From contig NZ_SNXZ01000001.1 of NCBI RefSeq assembly GCF_004362825.1, positions 1,116,001 to 1,180,000 on the forward strand: 64,000 nt of DNA, written 5' to 3'. Position numbers and translations under genes: made by a program. A model generated the notes under the pieces. The model searched no databases, had not been told where the DNA came from, and saw only the letters and a program-made list of their open reading frames with translations. How positions within the stretch are numbered: the first letter of the stretch is position 1; each line of letters starts with the position of its first letter. This stretch comes from Labedaea rhizosphaerae. Its GTDB lineage: Bacteria; Actinomycetota; Actinomycetes; Mycobacteriales; Pseudonocardiaceae. Shown here in pieces: positions 60,610 through 64,000 of this stretch.

Positions 60610-60920
60610 GAGCGTGCCCCCTCCTGCCGCGGATGTCGCGGAGCCGGATTTCGTCGTGTACAGGTTCCGGAGTACCAGGCAGGCCAACCCGATCCCGAGA
60701 GCTGGTGCATTTCGTGCGATCGGCGGCGGTCGCCGGTCGATGACCGGTCGATAACCGGTAGCCAGACTTCGGCCCGGCAATGCTGCCGTCCGGGTGAGCC
60801 CTGAGCCAACCGGTTGGCCCCGCGCCGTCACCTACCGTCAACGGTTCGTCCACTTCAGACGCCCTGACCAGACGAGCCGAGAGATGAGAACATGGCCCCA
60901 CACCGTCAGCAGGAGGCACC

Positions 60921-61169
60921 GTGACCACCGAGCAGGACGTCCTAGGCCGCATCAAGGCCCTGACAGAAGAGGAACACGAGCTACGCCAAAAGGCCCAGCA
61001 AGGTTCGATCGACAGCGCGGAGGAACACGAGCGCCTCAAGAACCTCGAAGTGGCCTTGGACCAGTGCTGGGACCTCCTACGCCAACGCCGCGCCCTGCGC
61101 GTGGCCGGCGGCAACCCCGACGAAGCCCAAGCACGCCCCGGCAGCGAAGTAGAGGGCTACCTCCAATAA
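60921..61169 (+). CDS. DUF2630 family protein
   Basis: An 82-residue, mostly helical, charged protein with the DUF2630 pattern ILGRIKALTEEEHELRQ-like start, EHERLKNLEVALDQCWDLLRQRRALR and a short DPDEA-like end. The function of this actinobacterial family is unknown. GTG start 60921 preceded by AGGAGG 5 bases upstream. Confidence 0.88.
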   Translation: MTTEQDVLGRIKALTEEEHELRQKAQQGSIDSAEEHERLKNLEVALDQCWDLLRQRRALRVAGGNPDEAQARPGSEVEGYLQ

Positions 61170-61401
61170 AGAGGAAAGCAAGAGCCAAGGCCCCGAGGCC
61201 GAAGCTCACCGCAAGACGTCGTCCCCACCAGCACCCGAGACCACCCCCAACCTGGACCCACAGCTCCAGCAGTTGGGGGCTCCGGGCGCAAAAGCGCTCT
61301 ACCCACTCCCTGAACCCACCGCACACCCGCACGCCGCCAGGTCGCCAGACCCACACCGCCACCCTCAAATGGCCACACCGCCGCACGGCACCACCACACG
61401 A

Positions 61402-61465
61402 CCAACCCTCACGTGGCCCAGATCGCCACACGGCCAACCCTCACATGGCCCAGATCGCCACACAT
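61402..61465. repeat. Two imperfect 32-base tandem repeats
   Basis: Unit CCAACCCTCACGTGGCCCAG-type, 61402-61433, is followed at once by a second copy 61434-61465 with two or three changes. Smaller GCCACAC pieces nearby on both sides suggest slipped-strand growth. It is non-coding. Confidence 0.65.
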
Positions 61466-61520
61466 GGCCCGACCACCCGCACACGCCACATGGCGGCGAT
61501 TGCGTCCAATGACGTGGGGG

Positions 61521-61571
61521 GTCCGGGGGGCGAAGCCCCTCCGGCCGGGGGCGTGGGGGCTTGGCCCCCAC
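61521..61571. repeat. GC-rich double palindrome (REP-like)
   Basis: Two inverted repeats in series: about 61523-61544 (CCGGGGGGC...GCCCCTCCGG, one mismatch) and 61553-61571 (GTGGGGGC, 3-base loop, GCCCCCAC). Extragenic palindromes of this kind recur in actinobacteria; a copy count needs the genome. Confidence 0.6.
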
Positions 61572-61631
61572 AAAAACACACCAGCCGATCCAGGTCCGCG
61601 CTCTCCGCGGACATGAATCGGCCAGATCGGG

Positions 61632-61714
61632 TGGGCGAGGGGGGAGTTGAACCCCCACGTCCTTTCGGACACACGGACCTGAACCGTGCGCGTCTGCCAT
61701 TCCGCCACTCGCCC
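61632..61714 (-). tRNA. tRNA-Leu (CAG)
   Basis: An 83-base class II tRNA on the minus strand: acceptor GGGCGAG with CTCGCCC, anticodon loop TTCAGGT (anticodon CAG) between CACGG and CCGTG, a long variable arm (TGTCCGAAAGGACG), and T-arm GGGGG-TTCAACT-CCCCC. Discriminator A; CCA not encoded. It reads leucine CUG, the main leucine codon in this genome. Confidence 0.95.
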
Positions 61715-61843
61715 TGAAGTGACGGGGCAGAGACTAGCACGGCCATCCGGGGCCACTTCCGGCCGGGTTGGAAGATCCCGGTGTCGCCCCGGCCGCATCC
61801 GGATACGATCGGACGAGGGACGCATTCGTGAAGGGATGAAGCC

Positions 61844-62956
61844 GTGGGCCTCGTGCAGCGCTTCGAGCGCAAGCTCGAAGGCATCGTGGGCGACACCTTC
61901 GCGCGTGTGTTCGGTGGCAACGTCGTGTTCCAGGAAGTGGCGCAGGCGCTGCAGCGTGAGGGTGAAGATCACATCAGGGAGCTGGCCGGCGGCCGCTTGC
62001 TCGCCCCCAACCACTACACGGTGGTCGTGGGCCCGGCGGATCACCAGCGGCTCGCGGGTGAGGAGGATCGCATCACCGCGCTTCTCGCCGAGTGCGTGGC
62101 GGAGCATCTCGCCGAGCACGGCTGGGACACCTACGGTGACGTCGTAGTGTCATTGGAGCGCTCCGACACGCTGCACACCGGACAGTTCCGAACACGCTCG
62201 GCCGTCGACCCTGACGTGAAGCCTCACGGCAGGCGGTCAGCATCACCTCGCAACGCAGGAGACCGATCCATGAGCCAGCCTCCCGGCTACGGCCAGCCGC
62301 CCGAGGGCGACCCCTACGGACAGCAGTACGGGTACGGCCAGGGCCAGTACGGCAATGACCAGCAGAACTACGGCCAGGGTTACGGCCAGCAAGGCGGGTA
62401 CGACCAGGGTTACGGCCAGCAAGGTGGTGGCGGCTACGACCAGGGCTACCAGCAGGGCGGCTATGACCAGGGCTACCAGCAAGGTGGCTACCAGCAGGGC
62501 GGGTACGACCAGGGCTACCAGCAAGGCGGGTATGACCAGGGGTACCAGCAAGGCGGGTACGACCAGGGCTACCAGCAGCAGCCGGGTGGCTACCAGCAGG
62601 GCGGCTACGACCAGGGCTACCAGCAGGGTGGCTACGCGCCTCCTGCCGTGCAGACCGGCAACCGCCCGCTGTCCGCGACGCTGCAGTTGGACGACGGCTC
62701 GAACCGCAACTACTCGCTCAAGCAGGGCGGGAACGTGGTCGGCCGTGGTCAGGACGCCGATTTCCGCCTCCCCGACACGGGCGTCTCCCGCAGGCACCTC
62801 GAGATCACCTGGGACGGTCAGAGCGCGACGCTCGCCGACCTCGGGTCGACCAACGGCACCACGGTGAACGGCACCCCCGTGCAGACGTGGCAGCTCGCTG
62901 ACGGCGACGTGGTCCGCATCGGCCACTCGTCTCTGGTGTTCCGCACCCAGGGCTGA
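61844..62956 (+). CDS. fhaA: FhaA: DUF3662 and FHA domain protein
   Basis: A 370-residue protein: DUF3662 domain (about 1-115), a 150-residue linker of repeated G-G-Y-D-Q-G-Y-Q-Q, and a C-terminal FHA domain (about 270-370; VVGRGQDADFRLPD, GVSRRHLEI, GSTNGTTVNG). FHA domains bind phosphothreonine; in mycobacteria FhaA links the PknB kinase system with cell-envelope synthesis and division (for example MviN). GTG 61844 has GAAGGG about 7 bases upstream. It is the first gene of the fhaA-fhaB-pstP block. See the finding on an internal start at 62270. Confidence 0.93.
   Translation: MGLVQRFERKLEGIVGDTFARVFGGNVVFQEVAQALQREGEDHIRELAGGRLLAPNHYTVVVGPADHQRLAGEEDRITALLAECVAEHLAEHGWDTYGDVVVSLERSDTLHTGQFRTRSAVDPDVKPHGRRSASPRNAGDRSMSQPPGYGQPPEGDPYGQQYGYGQGQYGNDQQNYGQGYGQQGGYDQGYGQQGGGGYDQGYQQGGYDQGYQQGGYQQGGYDQGYQQGGYDQGYQQGGYDQGYQQQPGGYQQGGYDQGYQQGGYAPPAVQTGNRPLSATLQLDDGSNRNYSLKQGGNVVGRGQDADFRLPDTGVSRRHLEITWDGQSATLADLGSTNGTTVNGTPVQTWQLADGDVVRIGHSSLVFRTQG
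62395..62636 (+). repeat. In-frame tandem repeat of about 27 bases within fhaA
   Basis: About nine units that encode GGYDQGYQQ, most of them 27 bases, with some units shortened or modified. Third codon positions vary little, so the array may be growing by recent duplication. Confidence 0.8.
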
Positions 62957-63036
62957 CGTTTGGCGACGCTCCGCAGGCACGTACCGTGCCCTGCGGAGCT
63001 GTGATGTGTCCGAGTACAGGGGAGCGTTCACGACCG

Positions 63037-63495
63037 GTGCCAGAGCTGGTGATGCAACTGACCAGAGCAGGGTTCTTGGCCCTGCTCTGGTTGTTCGTGC
63101 TGGCCGCATTGCGGGTTGTCCGGTCGGACATCTATGCGGCTTCGGGCATGCGCGTGGCCATGCCCGGCTTCGGCAAGCGGGCGCAGAAGCAACGCGGCGG
63201 CAAGGCGCCGCGTCAAATGGTCGTGACGCACGGGGCGCTGGCCGGGACGAGGATCTCCCTGGACGGCCGACCGATCATGATCGGGCGGGCCGACGACTCG
63301 ACCCTCGTGCTCGACGACGACTACGCCTCGACCCGCCACGCGCGCCTCGTGATGCGCGGAACCGACTGGTACGTCGAAGATCTGGGCTCGACGAATGGCA
63401 CGTACCTGGACAGGGCTAAGGTCACGGCACCCCTTCGGGTGCCACTGGGTGTCCCGATCCGCATCGGCAAGACGGTGATCGAGCTGCGCTCATGA
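63037..63495 (+). CDS. fhaB: FhaB (FipA-partner type) FHA domain protein
   Basis: A 152-residue protein: membrane-embedded N-terminus (about 1-25; LTRAGFLALLWLFVLAALR), a basic linker and a FHA domain (about 62-152; IGRADDSTLVLDDDYASTRHARL and DLGSTNGTYLD). The opening LVMQLTRAGFLALLWLF and total length match mycobacterial FhaB, which binds phosphorylated partners in cell division. GTG 63037 is chosen to fit this start, 12 bases after AGGGGAG. pstP overlaps its stop (ATGA). Confidence 0.93.
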   Translation: MPELVMQLTRAGFLALLWLFVLAALRVVRSDIYAASGMRVAMPGFGKRAQKQRGGKAPRQMVVTHGALAGTRISLDGRPIMIGRADDSTLVLDDDYASTRHARLVMRGTDWYVEDLGSTNGTYLDRAKVTAPLRVPLGVPIRIGKTVIELRS

Positions 63496-64000
63496 CCCTC
63501 GTCCTCCGCTACGCAGCCCGCAGTGACCGGGGCCTGGTCCGTTCGAACAACCAGGATTCGGTGTACGCGGGCCCGCGCCTGCTCGCGCTCGCCGACGGCA
63601 TGGGTGGCCATGCCGCGGGCGAGGTGGCGAGCAAGGTGGTCATCGCCGCACTGGCCCCGCTCGACGACGACGAGCCCAGCGACGACCTGCTCGGGCAGTT
63701 GCGTGAGGCGACGATCGCCGGCAACGGCGCGATCGCCGAGCTCGTGGCGGGCGACCCCGACCTCGACGGGATGGGCACGACGTTGTCGGCCATCTTGTTC
63801 GCGGGCAGCCGGATCGGTCTGGTGCACATCGGTGACTCGCGGGCGTACCTGCGCCGCAACGGCCAGTTCTCCCAGATCACCCACGACGACACGTTCGTGC
63901 AGTCGTTGATCGACGAAGGCCGGATCACCGAGGACGAGGCGGCGACGCACCCGCAGCGGTCGCTGCTGCTCAAGGCGTTGACCGGGCACGAGATCGAGCC
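63492..64000 (+). CDS. pstP: PstP PP2C-family Ser/Thr phosphatase (cut by window end)
   Basis: First 169 residues of a PP2C phosphatase that reverses Ser/Thr kinase phosphorylation (PknB/PknA). Motifs: RSDRGLVRSNNQDS, LALADGMGGHAAGEVAS (metal-binding Asp and DGMGG), DGMGTTLSAIL and HIGDSRAYL. The ATG overlaps the fhaB stop by 4 bases. The reading frame is open to the window edge; in relatives a transmembrane helix and a short extracytoplasmic tail follow, then rodA, pbpA, pknA/B genes, not seen here. Confidence 0.93.
   Translation, partial: MTLVLRYAARSDRGLVRSNNQDSVYAGPRLLALADGMGGHAAGEVASKVVIAALAPLDDDEPSDDLLGQLREATIAGNGAIAELVAGDPDLDGMGTTLSAILFAGSRIGLVHIGDSRAYLRRNGQFSQITHDDTFVQSLIDEGRITEDEAATHPQRSLLLKALTGHEIE

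Larger units (their letters stand above)
61170..61631. other. Gene-poor repeat-bearing stretch before tRNA-Leu
   Basis: In these 462 bases no convincing gene is found on either strand; the open frames are compositionally odd and unlike proteins. The stretch carries a short tandem repeat (61402-61465) and a GC palindromic element (61521-61571), described separately. Confidence 0.6.

Noticed and set aside
61036-61437. Minus-strand open frame over DUF2630 and the repeat stretch as a gene
   Set aside because: The translation is Gly/Arg/Trp-rich and repetitive, overlaps the well-supported DUF2630 gene and has no start signal.
61553-61576. Hairpin plus A-run as a Rho-independent terminator
   Set aside because: The five-base run after the hairpin is A on the plus strand; on the minus strand the T-run comes before, not after, the hairpin. 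It does not fit an intrinsic terminator in either direction.
62395-62636. CRISPR array
   Set aside because: Units follow each other with no spacers, are in frame and encode a regular peptide; it is a coding tandem repeat.

Overview
The window is high-GC actinobacterial chromosome. Many genes start with GTG, genes are often joined by 4-base ATGA/GTGA overlaps, and there are many ECF-type sigma factors. Other pointers are Zn-ribbon-bearing small proteins, ESX-associated EspG/PPE-like genes, DUF3558 and a FhaA-FhaB-PstP block. Gene content (DUF5926, DUF6474, DUF2630, XRE-TPR regulators, orphan EspG cluster) fits a member of the Pseudonocardiaceae (Saccharothrix/Lentzea/Kutzneria-like) best; that placement is inference. 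No phage, transposase, CRISPR array or large secondary-metabolite cluster is seen.

Layout. 1-10 kb: the 3' end of arginine deiminase, a PRC-barrel/DUF2382 stress protein, a BfrB-type ferritin, two separate pairs of SigE-like sigma factor plus membrane-anchored partner (2.1-3.5 and 8.6-10.0 kb), a SEC-C/DUF5926 protein, a glycerophosphodiesterase divergent from a P450-GNAT pair, a DUF4328 protein and a rhodanese. 10-17.5 kb: two acetate-type sodium:solute symporters, each with a small membrane partner; the second sits in one cotranscribable block with a LytTR response regulator, an S49 peptidase and a LytS-like kinase. 17.5-21 kb: Fpg/Nei glycosylase, a large ECF sigma/anti-sigma fusion and tRNA-Gly. 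21-29.5 kb: an envelope-glycan locus with two paralogous membrane proteins, an acyltransferase, two glycosyltransferases (one fused to a methyltransferase) and an AlgX-like protein.

29.5-45.7 kb: a NarL-type two-component system with a membrane protein, a FadD-type acyl-CoA synthetase, an XRE regulator, dienelactone hydrolase, gamma-glutamyltransferase, an aldo/keto reductase, two tiny related membrane peptides, an SDR, a TM0106-type nuclease and a YcnI-CopC-CopD copper-handling operon. 45.7-52.8 kb: an APH-type phosphotransferase, an XRE-TPR regulator divergent from two small genes, a strong terminator, and an orphan ESX-like cluster (WXG-like, DUF3558, PPE-like, EspG). 52.8-58.7 kb: an MFS transporter plus GH1 beta-glucosidase, a TetR regulator, a PLP-dependent deaminase/aldolase and an aldonolactone oxidase. 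One 15-base palindrome is found in front of both divergent promoters, so the whole block looks like one TetR regulon. 58.7-61.2 kb: an operon of an unknown protein, an NAD(P)-binding protein and a SUFU-domain protein, then DUF2630. The window ends with tRNA-Leu and the start of the fhaA-fhaB-pstP cell-division/kinase-signalling block.

Non-coding signals worth noting: two near-identical pairs of DnaA-box-like nonamers 25 kb apart, two adjacent palindromes before the first symporter operon, an 11-base tandem repeat just upstream of the LytTR gene, and an internal Shine-Dalgarno/ATG inside fhaA.
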